From positions 27,406 through 91,405 of the forward strand of contig JAQTMR010000010.1 in NCBI GenBank assembly GCA_028714255.1: DNA of 64,000 bases. Reading direction: 5' to 3'. Numbering within the stretch: position 1 is the first letter of the stretch; each line of letters begins with the position of its first letter. The position numbers were made by a program, and so were the translations under genes. This DNA comes from Phycisphaerae bacterium. Its GTDB lineage: Bacteria > Planctomycetota > Phycisphaerae > Sedimentisphaerales > Anaerobacaceae. The notes beneath the pieces were generated by a model. The model saw nothing but the letters and a program-made list of their open reading frames with translations, was not told the DNA's origin and searched no databases. Positions 56,396 to 64,000 of this stretch are shown here, one piece after another.

Positions 56396-56412
56396 TTTTA
56401 ATTCCTCGCGTC

Positions 56413-56454
56413 TGTCATTCCTGCGAAATTTATTCCTGAGGGAGCTGGAATCCA
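56413..56454. repeat. Dispersed repeat (also at 38987-39028)
   Basis: TGTCATTCCTGCGAAATTTAT followed by TCCTGAGGGAGCTGGAATCCA is the second copy of the 42-base repeat near dnaA. Confidence 0.8.
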
Positions 56455-56547
56455 AATTCTATTCTGTTCATCTTCAGCTAAATGCCCCCTTTTTGCAAGT
56501 CATAAATTTTAGGGAAGAACAGGAAAATTAACAGACCCAAAAAAAAA

Positions 56548-56570
56548 GGGAGAGCCTTCCTGGCTCTCCC
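56548..56570 (-). terminator. Strong terminator for a minus-strand transcript
   Basis: GGGAGAGCC-TTCCT-GGCTCTCCC. On the minus strand it is followed by nine T residues. No annotated long gene reads into it, so it marks the end of a small transcript starting to its right. Confidence 0.9.
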
Positions 56571-56612
56571 TTAACAACGGCTCTTTCATTTATTGTCTTT
56601 AGCTCTCGCTTA

Positions 56613-56726
56613 TTATGCCCTCATTTCGCTCTGCCATGTTTGTAGGTACCGAAAGTGGGCGATATAAAGTTTGGCCAATTTATAGCCCGAAGGCTCACGA
56701 AGAGCCGCCTTTTTTTTAACCTTCAC
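56613..56726 (-). CDS. Candidate small basic protein (37 residues)
   Basis: GTG-initiated frame MKVKKKAALREPSGYKLAKL continuing with YIAHFRYLQTWQSEMRA, ending with TAA TAA. The composition is basic and amphipathic with three Tyr. The ribosome-binding site is weak and the frame stays open about 14 codons further upstream without an ATG. It lies 43 bases before the strong terminator, which supports transcription. Part of it overlaps a stem-loop, GGGCTATAAA...TTTATATCGCCC, so the region may instead be a structured RNA. Confidence 0.4.
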   Translation of the reverse strand: MKVKKKAALREPSGYKLAKLYIAHFRYLQTWQSEMRA

Positions 56727-57067
56727 TCTACCTACATCGGCAGGCTTCTTTTTTATTCTTGAGTTTATTTACCCCGCCGAATTGCTGTTTTGCTTAACCC
56801 CCTAACCCTTTGCAGTTAGTGGATTTGCGGTTCTAAGGTGTATGCACCCGCCCTTCTGTCGCCCTGTTTTTTTTGTGGCTATTATTACAACCCCGGCATA
56901 AAAAATTCTTGTTAATATAGGCAATCTATAACTAAACTTTGCTGCGAAATCGTTCGTAATTTATGCCTCCTTACCCCGCTGGCTGTATCTCTTTGCCTTT
57001 TTCCAGATTGGTCAAAAAATTCATTTGACTTATTTTTTGTCCTGTTATAAACCGATATATAATATGA

Positions 57068-60000
57068 ATGGGGTTGAATATGACGGGGAATAGGCATATT
57101 ACTGGTTTGGTAACGAAAAAGGGGCGGAAAAAAACAAAAGCAACTCCGAAAAAGAAAAAAAAGATTATACCTAAGAGTCCCAGAACAGCAGCTTTTCCCA
57201 TTGTTGGTATCGGTGCTTCTGCAGGGGGTCTTGAAGCATATCAGCGATTACTCAAAAGTCTGTCGGCTAAACCGGGAATGGCTTTTGTATTTATAATGCA
57301 TTTGGCACCCGAACATAAAAGCATGCTTACGGAACTGCTTGCCAGATTTACAAAAATGCCCGTAAGGGAAATAAAAAGCGGTATGCCCATAGAAGTCAAC
57401 CACGTTTATATAATACCGCCAAGCACCAATGTTTCTATCGCGGGTGGAAAACTAAAACTTAACAAGATGAAAAACGCCGGGCTAAAACGCATGCCGATAG
57501 ACTGGTTTTTCCGTTCGCTGGCGCAGGAGCGAGGCAACCGCAGTATCGCGGTCATTCTTTCCGGAACAGCTACCGACGGGACGCTCGGAGCCGAGGCCAT
57601 AAAGGCCGAAGGCGGCATTACCTTTGCTCAGGATGCGAAATCCGCTAAATACAGCGGTATGCCGCAAAGCGCGATTACAGCAGGATGTGTGGATTTTGTA
57701 CTTTCGCCGAAAAAGATTGCACGTGAGCTGGAGCGTATAGCGAAACATCCGCTTATATCCTCTGCGGGACTTGTTAGAAAAGATGAATCAATCATAACAA
57801 GCGATAAAGGTCTTGAAAGTGTTTTTGATATATTGCGCTCGGCTAAAGGACTGGACTTCACTCATTATAAAACCGCTACCATCAGCAGACGCATATCCCG
57901 GCGGATGGTTTTACTGAGATTGCAAAATCTAAAGGGCTACATAAAGTTTCTGCGGGAGAATAAAGACGAAGTCGAAAATCTTTATGAAGACCTGCTGTTG
58001 AAGGTTACCGGCTTTTTCCGTGACCCGAGAGTTTTTCAGGCATTGAAAAAACGGGTAATTCCCGTGATTCTTAAAAACAAAACGAAAGGTCAGGAGATAA
58101 GGATATGGGTCCCCGGCTGTTCCACCGGCGAGGAGGCTTATTCTATCGCTATATGCCTTCTCGAAGCTATGGGAAACAAAAAAAGTGCGATTCCCGTCCG
58201 GATTTTTGCGACCGATGTAAGTGAAAGCAGCATTGACAAGGCGCGCCAGGGCATTTACGGCAAAAATATTAAAAACGATTTTACGCCGGAGCAGTTAAAA
58301 AGATTCTTTATCAAAACAGACAACTCTTACAAGGTTTCCAAGCTGCTTAGGGAGATGTGTATTTTTTCGAAACAGAACGTCTTTAGTGACCCGCCCTTTT
58401 CCAATGTGGACCTTATAAGCTGTCGCAACCTGATTATATACTTACAATCGGTTCTGCAGAAGGAGGTCTTCCATAAATTCCATTACGCGCTCAGGCCCGG
58501 CGGGTTTCTCCTCTTGGGAAACTCCGAATCCGTAGGCGGTTCTTCGAATCTTTTTAAGATGCTCGACAGAAAGCAGAGAATTTTTGTAAAAAAATACAGG
58601 TCATCAGAGCCTAAACTTCAATTGGGGCGGAAGTATTATCCGCCGAATAAATTGGAAATTAAAAGAAAGCCCGATGCCGCGAAAGGCAAAGAAACTGATA
58701 TTGAAAAAAGCATAATAGAACGGACCGTGCTTGGCGAATACGCCCCTTGCGGCGTGCTCATAGACAGCGATATGGAGGTCGTTCAGTTCCGAGGTCATAC
58801 TGGCCGGTTCCTTGAATCGCCGACGGGAAAACCCAGCCTTAGCATATCCAAATTAGCGGCGAAAGGATTGTTTTTGCCCTTGCGGGCGGCGATATGTAAA
58901 GCAAGGCAGACAAAGCATACCGTAAAAAGAGAGGCTCCGGATGTAAGCTATAACGGCAGCAGGATGCGGGTCAGTATAACCGTTATTCCTGTGAAATCCG
59001 GCCCCCTTAAAGAAGAATTCTTTCTCGCGCTTTTTGACGAAATCACCAAAAAAGCTGCCGCTAAGAAGCTGCCTAAGGTGAGGGGCAAATCTGTTAAAGA
59101 CGAAAAGTATGTCGAGTCCCTTCAGAAAGAGCTTTCCGAAACCAAGGAATACCTCCAGTCAATTATAGAAGAACAGGAAAACGCCAACGAAGAAGTAAAA
59201 ACAGCTAATGAGGAAATACTATCAAGCAACGAGGAGCTGCTGAGCACAAACGAGGAACTGGAAACCGCCAAAGAGGAATTGCAGTCTTCGAACGAAGAAT
59301 TAATCACTACCAACGAGGAACTGCAGAACCGTAACAAGGAAGTCATTCTGTTGAATAATGACCTGATAAATCTGCTTAACAGCATCAATATGCCGGTCAT
59401 TATGATGGGAACAGACTTATGTGTGCGCAGGGTAACTCCCCAGGCCGAAAAAGTGCTTAACGTGGTTTCTTCTGATATAGGCAGGCCGATAAGTAAGATT
59501 AAACTCAATATTGATATTCCGGATTTAGAGAAAACTCTTTCGGATGTGGTAGAATCCCTTCATTCGAAGACATTTGAAATAAAGAGCAAAGAAGGAAACT
59601 GGTATTCGGTATATATCAGGCCGTACCGCACGTTGGATAATAAAATCAACGGCGTGGTCGCTATTTTCATTGATATCACCGAGGACAAGAAGGCACAGCA
59701 GGTAATCGAGAAAGCCCGTGTGTACGCTGAAAACATCCTCGAAACAATGCGGGAGCCTTTGATAGTGCTCGATACCGACCTCAAGGTAATCTCTGCCAAC
59801 CGTTCCTTCTACCGTACCTTTAAAGTTGCTTCGGGGGAAACAAAAGGCCGGTTCATTTACGATTTGGGCAATCGGCAGTGGAACATCCCTAAGCTGCGAC
59901 ATCTCCTCGAAGAGCTTCTTCTCAAAAATAGCGTCATTGATAGCTATGAGATTGAGCATGACTTTGAGCACATCGGAACCAGAGTAATGCTTTTCAATGC

Positions 60001-61549
60001 CCGCCGTCTTGCAGATATGCAGATGGTCCTCATTACTATTGAAGACATCACCGAACACAAAAGGGCAAATGAGGCGTTGCGAGCGAGCGAGGAGCGAAAC
60101 CGGCTTGTCCTTGAGGCGACTATGGATGGCTTCTGGGTGGTGGATATGCAGCACCGGTTTCTGGATGTCAATGATGTTTATTGCCGGATGAGCGGTTACA
60201 CCAAACAGGAACTGCTAAACATGAGCATCTCCGATGTGGAAGCTATTGAGACGCCCGCCGAAACCAACGCGCACTTCCAAAAGTTCATTGAGATAGGAAG
60301 TGACCGCTTTGAATCTCGTCACCGCCGCAAGGATGGGAGTGTTTTTGATGTGGAAATCAGCGTCCAGTATCGGCCTGATGAAGGCGGGAAGCTGGTTGTT
60401 TTTCTGCATGACATCACCGAGCAAAAGCGGGCCGAGGCCGAATTGGCACAGGCTAAAGATGAAGAATTCAAAGCTATTTTTGACAATGCCGTTGATGGAC
60501 TCGTGGTAGTCGATATAAAAATGAAGAAATTCCATATGGCTAATAACGCAATGTGCCGAATGCTTGGTTACAGCCATGAAGAAATTAAAAAGTTAGGGGT
60601 CACGGATATTCATCCCGAAAAAGACATCCCCTTTGTTATTAATCAATTTGAAAAACAGGCAAAAGGAGAAATTAGCCTGGCTGCTGATATGCCGATAAAG
60701 AGAAAAAACGGCAGCGTTTTTTATGCTGACATTAACGCGTCCCCTGTTACAATTGCCGGAAAGACGTATCTAATGGGCTCTTTCCGTGATATTACCGAAC
60801 GTAAACAGATGGACGAAAAGGAAAGGCATCTCGAGGAAATAAAAACCACTTCAGAGATAAAAACAAAATTTACCTCTATGGTTTCGCATGAGCTTAGAAG
60901 CCCCCTCGGCTCCATAAAAGAGGGAATAAATCTTGTCTTGGAGGGCTTGGCGGGGGATATCAATGAGGAGCAGAGGGACCTCCTCGATACCGCGAAAAGA
61001 AATACTGATAGACTCGGACGCTTGATTAATAACGTTTTGAATTTCCAGAAGATGGATTCAGGCAAAATAGATTTTGATATCCGCGAAAATGATATTAATG
61101 AGGTGGTCAGGGAAATCAATAAAACCATGTTTCTTTTGGCAAAAGAAAGGGGCCTCGATTTAGCCGTGGATTTAGATGAAAACATACCCACGGTAAGGTT
61201 TGATAGGGACAGGATTGTTGAGGTCCTTACTAATTTGATGAGTAATGCCATAAAATATACCGAAAGAGGAATTATTACCATTAGCACGAAGCTGCAAGAC
61301 AATACGGTACACGTAATCGTACGGGATACCGGCCGGGGTATTAAAGCCGAAGATATACGAAGGCTTTTCCATGCCTTCGAGCAGTTAGATGGCGCAAAAG
61401 ATAAGAAAAAAGGCGGTACAGGCCTGGGGCTGGCAATTTCTAAAGAGATAATTCTAAAACATAAAGGAAAAATCTGGGCAGAGTCGGAAGTTGACAAAGG
61501 CTCAAGTTTCCATTTTGTCCTGCCTCTTAAAGAAGGGAGAGAAATGTGA
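57068..61549 (+). CDS. Hybrid CheB-CheR-PAS-histidine kinase
   Basis: A 1493-residue sensor. Order: a lysine-rich start; CheB methylesterase domain (GIGASAGGLEAYQRLL, about residues 48-63; LSGTATDGTLGAEAI, about 161) without its own receiver domain; CheR methyltransferase (KVTGFFRDPRVFQAL, about 315; WVPGCSTGEEAYSIAI, about 347); a long coiled coil of NEEL repeats (about 690-775); four PAS domains; and HisKA with phospho-acceptor His1274 (VSHELRSP), then HATPase_c with N box NLMSNAIKYTERG and DTGRGI/GGTGLGLAIS. It probably links receptor methylation-type chemistry to a phosphorelay. Three receiver genes follow directly. Confidence 0.92.
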   Translation: MGLNMTGNRHITGLVTKKGRKKTKATPKKKKKIIPKSPRTAAFPIVGIGASAGGLEAYQRLLKSLSAKPGMAFVFIMHLAPEHKSMLTELLARFTKMPVREIKSGMPIEVNHVYIIPPSTNVSIAGGKLKLNKMKNAGLKRMPIDWFFRSLAQERGNRSIAVILSGTATDGTLGAEAIKAEGGITFAQDAKSAKYSGMPQSAITAGCVDFVLSPKKIARELERIAKHPLISSAGLVRKDESIITSDKGLESVFDILRSAKGLDFTHYKTATISRRISRRMVLLRLQNLKGYIKFLRENKDEVENLYEDLLLKVTGFFRDPRVFQALKKRVIPVILKNKTKGQEIRIWVPGCSTGEEAYSIAICLLEAMGNKKSAIPVRIFATDVSESSIDKARQGIYGKNIKNDFTPEQLKRFFIKTDNSYKVSKLLREMCIFSKQNVFSDPPFSNVDLISCRNLIIYLQSVLQKEVFHKFHYALRPGGFLLLGNSESVGGSSNLFKMLDRKQRIFVKKYRSSEPKLQLGRKYYPPNKLEIKRKPDAAKGKETDIEKSIIERTVLGEYAPCGVLIDSDMEVVQFRGHTGRFLESPTGKPSLSISKLAAKGLFLPLRAAICKARQTKHTVKREAPDVSYNGSRMRVSITVIPVKSGPLKEEFFLALFDEITKKAAAKKLPKVRGKSVKDEKYVESLQKELSETKEYLQSIIEEQENANEEVKTANEEILSSNEELLSTNEELETAKEELQSSNEELITTNEELQNRNKEVILLNNDLINLLNSINMPVIMMGTDLCVRRVTPQAEKVLNVVSSDIGRPISKIKLNIDIPDLEKTLSDVVESLHSKTFEIKSKEGNWYSVYIRPYRTLDNKINGVVAIFIDITEDKKAQQVIEKARVYAENILETMREPLIVLDTDLKVISANRSFYRTFKVASGETKGRFIYDLGNRQWNIPKLRHLLEELLLKNSVIDSYEIEHDFEHIGTRVMLFNARRLADMQMVLITIEDITEHKRANEALRASEERNRLVLEATMDGFWVVDMQHRFLDVNDVYCRMSGYTKQELLNMSISDVEAIETPAETNAHFQKFIEIGSDRFESRHRRKDGSVFDVEISVQYRPDEGGKLVVFLHDITEQKRAEAELAQAKDEEFKAIFDNAVDGLVVVDIKMKKFHMANNAMCRMLGYSHEEIKKLGVTDIHPEKDIPFVINQFEKQAKGEISLAADMPIKRKNGSVFYADINASPVTIAGKTYLMGSFRDITERKQMDEKERHLEEIKTTSEIKTKFTSMVSHELRSPLGSIKEGINLVLEGLAGDINEEQRDLLDTAKRNTDRLGRLINNVLNFQKMDSGKIDFDIRENDINEVVREINKTMFLLAKERGLDLAVDLDENIPTVRFDRDRIVEVLTNLMSNAIKYTERGIITISTKLQDNTVHVIVRDTGRGIKAEDIRRLFHAFEQLDGAKDKKKGGTGLGLAISKEIILKHKGKIWAESEVDKGSSFHFVLPLKEGREM

Positions 61550-61917
61550 CCAGGAATATCTTAATAATCGATGATGATACTGATTGGGTGAGAATGCTCG
61601 GCATAAGACTCCGACACGAAGGATACCACGTGGATGCGGCTTTTGATGCTGTCCAGGCCATTACGCAGGCGATAGAATTAAAACCGGATTTGATACTTTT
61701 GGATATCATAATGCCCGCGGGCGATGGTGTTGGAGTGCTTGAGAAACTAAGGGCTAGTGCCAAAACAATTAACATACCTGCAATAGCCATCACAGCGGTA
61801 AAAAGTAAAGGAACAAAAGAAGCTGCGGAGAAACTGGATTTAGCCGGGTATTTTGTGAAACCGATAGATACGGACAAGTTGATAGAGAAAATAAAAGAAG
61901 TTTTAGTTGAGAAGTGA
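61546..61917 (+). CDS. Single-domain response regulator 1
   Basis: A 123-residue receiver domain. Acidic pocket IIDDDTDW, phospho-acceptor Asp in LILLDIIMP (about residue 53) and FVKPID Lys (about residue 106). The GTG start overlaps the TGA of the kinase gene, so translation is coupled. It has no output domain, so it may work as a CheY-like shuttle. Confidence 0.9.
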   Translation: MTRNILIIDDDTDWVRMLGIRLRHEGYHVDAAFDAVQAITQAIELKPDLILLDIIMPAGDGVGVLEKLRASAKTINIPAIAITAVKSKGTKEAAEKLDLAGYFVKPIDTDKLIEKIKEVLVEK

Positions 61918-61951
61918 ATCAGATTCGCTGTTTAATAAAAAGGAGAGAACT

Positions 61952-62314
61952 GTGGCCAAAAAAATACTGGTTGTTGACGATGAGTCTGACCTGCTGAAAG
62001 TTACATTGCTTAGATTAAAGAAAACAGGTTATGAAGTCTTTGGCTGTGCGGACGGCCAGACGGTATTGGATATGGCACGACAAATTATACCCGATTTGAT
62101 AATTCTTGATGTCTATCTTCCGGTGATTAATGGTGATGTTGTTGCCAAAATATTAAAAAAGGACGACCAGTTAAAACATGTCCCTATAATTTTAATCTCT
62201 GCCAGTACCGCGACTCTTGACGAAAAAGCCTGGGGCAGCAGAGCCAACGCTTATCTTAAAAAACCGTTTGAACCTGAAGACCTTATCTGCACAGTAAAAA
62301 ATGTCTTGGGATAA
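61952..62314 (+). CDS. Single-domain response regulator 2
   Basis: A 120-residue receiver. The GTG at 61952 is preceded by AGGAGAG, unlike the longer open frame from 61907. VVDDESDLL, LIILDVYLP and YLKKPF supply the acidic, Asp and Lys positions. It is CheY-like and part of the kinase operon, 34 bases after regulator 1. Confidence 0.9.
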   Translation: MAKKILVVDDESDLLKVTLLRLKKTGYEVFGCADGQTVLDMARQIIPDLIILDVYLPVINGDVVAKILKKDDQLKHVPIILISASTATLDEKAWGSRANAYLKKPFEPEDLICTVKNVLG

Positions 62315-62369
62315 TAATGCAGGCCTGACCTCTGAAAATTAAAAAGGCCTTGACTGGAAAGGTAATATT

Positions 62370-62759
62370 ATGAAAAAGCCGGTTGTTCTTGTTGTTGACG
62401 ATGAAGAGGATGTCCTGAAGATGCTTGAGAAAAGATTAACAAGCCAGGGATATTCTGTTATTACTGCCACCGATGGCGCAGAGGCCGTAGTTTTGGCAAA
62501 ATCCCGGCACCCTGACATTATTATTCTTGATATAATGATGCCGAGGGGAATGGAAGGCGGCCAGGTCGCCGCTGAATTGAAGGACCATCCCTCAACCAGA
62601 AATATTCCCGTGATATTTCTAACTGGTCTGTGTTCGAAGGCAGAGGAGAAAAGACACGGCTCAATTATTGGCAGCAATATTACTCTTGCCAAGCCGGTTG
62701 ACCCGGAAGTGTTGTTAGACAGGATTAAAAAACTTTTACCTGATACCGCAAATTTGTAA
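62370..62759 (+). CDS. Single-domain response regulator 3
   Basis: A 129-residue receiver beginning MKKPVVLVVDDEEDV. Phospho-acceptor Asp is in IIILDIMMP and Lys in TLAKPVD. A PRGMEGG insertion after the Asp resembles some PleD-type receivers. It is last in the operon, 55 bases after regulator 2. Confidence 0.9.
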   Translation: MKKPVVLVVDDEEDVLKMLEKRLTSQGYSVITATDGAEAVVLAKSRHPDIIILDIMMPRGMEGGQVAAELKDHPSTRNIPVIFLTGLCSKAEEKRHGSIIGSNITLAKPVDPEVLLDRIKKLLPDTANL

Positions 62760-62905
62760 AAGTTTTATCTATCCACCACTGTTTCATCTGTCTACCGCTC
62801 GGTTTGCATCTCCTGCTACAACTCAGCCAGCCAGTTTTCAGCAGGCAGGCTCACCATAAATCCTTCGACTCTTTCGACTACGCTCAAGACAGGTCCGCTC
62901 AGGAT

Positions 62906-63126
62906 AAATGGTTCGACTACGCTCACCATAAATTGGGTTCGTTTGGGTTCGTTTTGACCAAGTGTCCAAAGCGGGGTTTTCGTTGTAATTAGTTGTTTTT
63001 AATAATGTTACAAGCATTTGACTTTTTTTAAAATTGGGTTCGTTTTGCATAATTTAGTTGTTTTGATTGATTTAATTTCAGCCACAAAGGCGCTAAGGCA
63101 CAAAGGAACAAAGAAAAATTAACCAC
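62906..63126. repeat. Dispersed repeat family A, copy 2
   Basis: This aligns with 40034-40246 along its whole length, with a 49-codon minus-strand frame preserved (MQNEPNFKKSQML) and no indel within those codons. Confidence 0.88.
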
Positions 63127-63310
63127 GGATTCACACAGATTAACACGGATTGTTTTGGCCACAGAGCACACAGAGGGCACAGAGAAATAAATTATAAACA
63201 GTGTTAATTGGTTAAATGGCATTTCATGTTTCATAAATAGACCTTCCCCCCGCTGCCCCTTAGGGGCAAAACGCGGGGGCGATGCCCTCCTATTATGGCG
63301 GAGATGCGCG

Positions 63311-63380
63311 ATTGGAGTGAAAAATGAGCTCGTCGCTTGTCGCTCGTCTCTCGTAACTCGATGTGAAAAAAGGAGTAAAA
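63311..63380. repeat. Dispersed repeat family B, copy 2
   Basis: GGAGTGAAAAATG, CGTCGCTTGTCGCTCGTCTC, TCGTAACTCGATGT and AAAAAAGGAGTAAAA, in the same order as at 40456-40525. Confidence 0.85.
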
Positions 63381-63892
63381 CTTTTTGAAGTTAGCCGGTT
63401 TTGGTGTGCGGGTAGCTGCGGTTTTGATTGAAAAAAAGATAGGGGATAGGGTTTAGGGGATAGGAAAATAAGATTAGACACGGATTTCACAGATTTACAC
63501 TGTTTTTTACCGCAGAGAGCGCGGAGAACGCAGAGAGTTTTTAGCCACAAAAAAGCACAAAAAGAAATTAACCACGGATTAACACAGATTTACACGGATT
63601 TTTTAATTAGCCACGAATAAACACGAATGGACACAACTTTTTTACCGCAGAGAGCGCGGAGGACGCAGAGAAAAATTAACCACAGATTAACACGGATTTA
63701 CACAGATTTACACTGTTTTTGGTTGGCGGGTAACTACGGTTTCGATTGAAAAGCGAAAAGAGGATAGGGGGTGGGGTTTAGGGAGCAGTATAATCATCTT
63801 GCCCACCTTAAATTTCAAATTAGTTACAAACTACATAATGCAAATACTCAACAGTTTTATTGGATTTATATTTCCTGTTTTCTGGAAATTGA

Positions 63893-64000
63893 TCATTTAT
63901 TGTCAGGCAATGCAGGTTTTTGTTTCGCCTTTAAAAATTTTGAGCTTTTAGAAGTTATAACACTTTCGCCTGTCCGTTTTTCTATTTCTAATCTCGCTTT
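63893..64000 (-). CDS. C-terminus of a gene cut by the window edge (possibly antirepressor/BRO-like)
   Basis: The last 35 codons plus a TGA stop of a minus-strand gene that starts beyond base 64000. The sequence KARLEIEKRTGESVITSKSS followed by a Lys-rich end resembles C-termini of phage antirepressor/BRO or DinD-like proteins by eye. The fragment is too short to be sure. It is AT-rich like accessory genes. Confidence 0.4.
   Translation of the reverse strand, partial: KARLEIEKRTGESVITSKSSKFLKAKQKPALPDNK

Larger units (their letters stand above)
56456..57067. other. Gap with a minus-strand transcript unit
   Basis: This 612-base gap contains a terminator (56548-56570), a 37-codon ORF, a long stem-loop, and A/T-rich upstream sequence of the CheB-CheR gene. 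I compared it with tmRNA, RNase P RNA, 6S RNA and SRP RNA and found no match. Confidence 0.6.
62760..63892. other. Repeat field at the right end
   Basis: This 1.1 kb stretch is built from dispersed repeat families: TTCGACTACGCTCACCATAA type, family A, AACCACGGATTAACACAGAT type, GAGAGCGCGGAGAACGCAGA, and family B. There are several partial copies. No gene is supported. Confidence 0.75.

Noticed and set aside
56396..56455. Twenty extra N-terminal residues of the small conserved protein
   Set aside because: They would be encoded by a dispersed repeat, while a good ribosome-binding site precedes the later ATG.
56548..56930. tmRNA, RNase P, 6S or SRP RNA in the gap
   Set aside because: No tRNA-like end, no tag frame ending in LAA, no GAGGAAAGTCC-type core and no SRP tetraloop region could be found.
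62760..63892. CRISPR array or tandem gene remnants in the repeat field
   Set aside because: Repeats are irregular in length and spacing, with no regular unique spacers and no cas genes nearby.

Overview
The window looks like a chromosomal segment of a planctomycete, most likely class Phycisphaerae (Sedimentisphaerales-like). That assignment is inference from gene content: several secreted proteins ending in a PEP-CTERM sorting tail, dockerin-like Ca-binding repeats on secreted beta-helix and surface proteins, a chlamydial-type Hc1 histone-like protein, PilB/PilT ATPases and a pseudopilin. Base composition is moderate. The chromosome is littered with short dispersed repeats, both between genes and, unusually, inside some conserved genes. 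No phage, IS transposase, rRNA operon or CRISPR array is visible.

Layout. 1-5.0 kb: pilT (cut by the window edge), pilB, cinA and an MFS exporter, all on the minus strand. 5.3-13.1 kb: a secretome region with a beta-helix/dockerin protein, a pseudopilin, a lipoprotein, two duplicated PEP-CTERM genes bracketing a GxxExxY gene, and a dockerin protein. 13.6-19.3 kb: rodA and murJ (convergent, cell-wall synthesis) and an exported TPR protein. 19.5-26.3 kb: a 1130-residue surface protein, its small exported partner, and a displaced second copy of the C-terminal module with its own partner. 27.1-31.7 kb: ferredoxin, tRNA-Glu, a FabZ-like dehydratase, the Hc1-like protein, a flavodoxin-family protein, a GIY-YIG protein between palindromic repeats, a LolA-like protein, a HAD phosphatase and a LysR regulator. 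31.9-34.1 kb: gdhA and a family-4 uracil-DNA glycosylase. 34.4-37.3 kb: three unrelated PEP-CTERM genes. 37.4-40.0 kb: dnaA and ftsY, divergent. 40.7-44.2 kb: an AT-rich orphan gene, pnuC and a PPi-type phosphofructokinase. 44.3-51.5 kb: addAB. 51.6-56.5 kb: a fused MFS/spermidine synthase-like/TPR protein, an iron-sulfur flavoprotein, an ArfB-like release factor, an exported RraA-like protein and a small conserved protein. 57.1-62.8 kb: a 1493-residue CheB-CheR-PAS-histidine kinase followed by three single-domain response regulators. 62.8-64 kb: a repeat field and the tail of a gene that may be phage-related.

The most interesting locus is 19.5-26.3 kb. A dockerin/TSP3-repeat surface protein carries a C-terminal domain with the His...Glu...Cys layout of permuted NlpC/P60-type cysteine hydrolases. 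It is followed by a small exported helical protein. Downstream lies a second, leaderless C-terminal module. It begins with about 410 bp of nearly identical DNA, then diverges strongly, and has its own divergent exported partner translationally coupled to it. This is the architecture of a polymorphic toxin with an orphan C-terminal module and paired immunity proteins. The interpretation is inference and can be tested.

A second unusual theme is repeats: addA, addB, the phosphofructokinase and the LolA-like gene each carry an apparent in-frame insertion related to the dispersed intergenic repeats, reminiscent of Rickettsia palindromic elements. A third is a minus-strand transcript unit in the 56.5-57.0 kb gap, with a strong terminator, containing a 37-codon basic ORF and a long stem-loop but no recognised gene.
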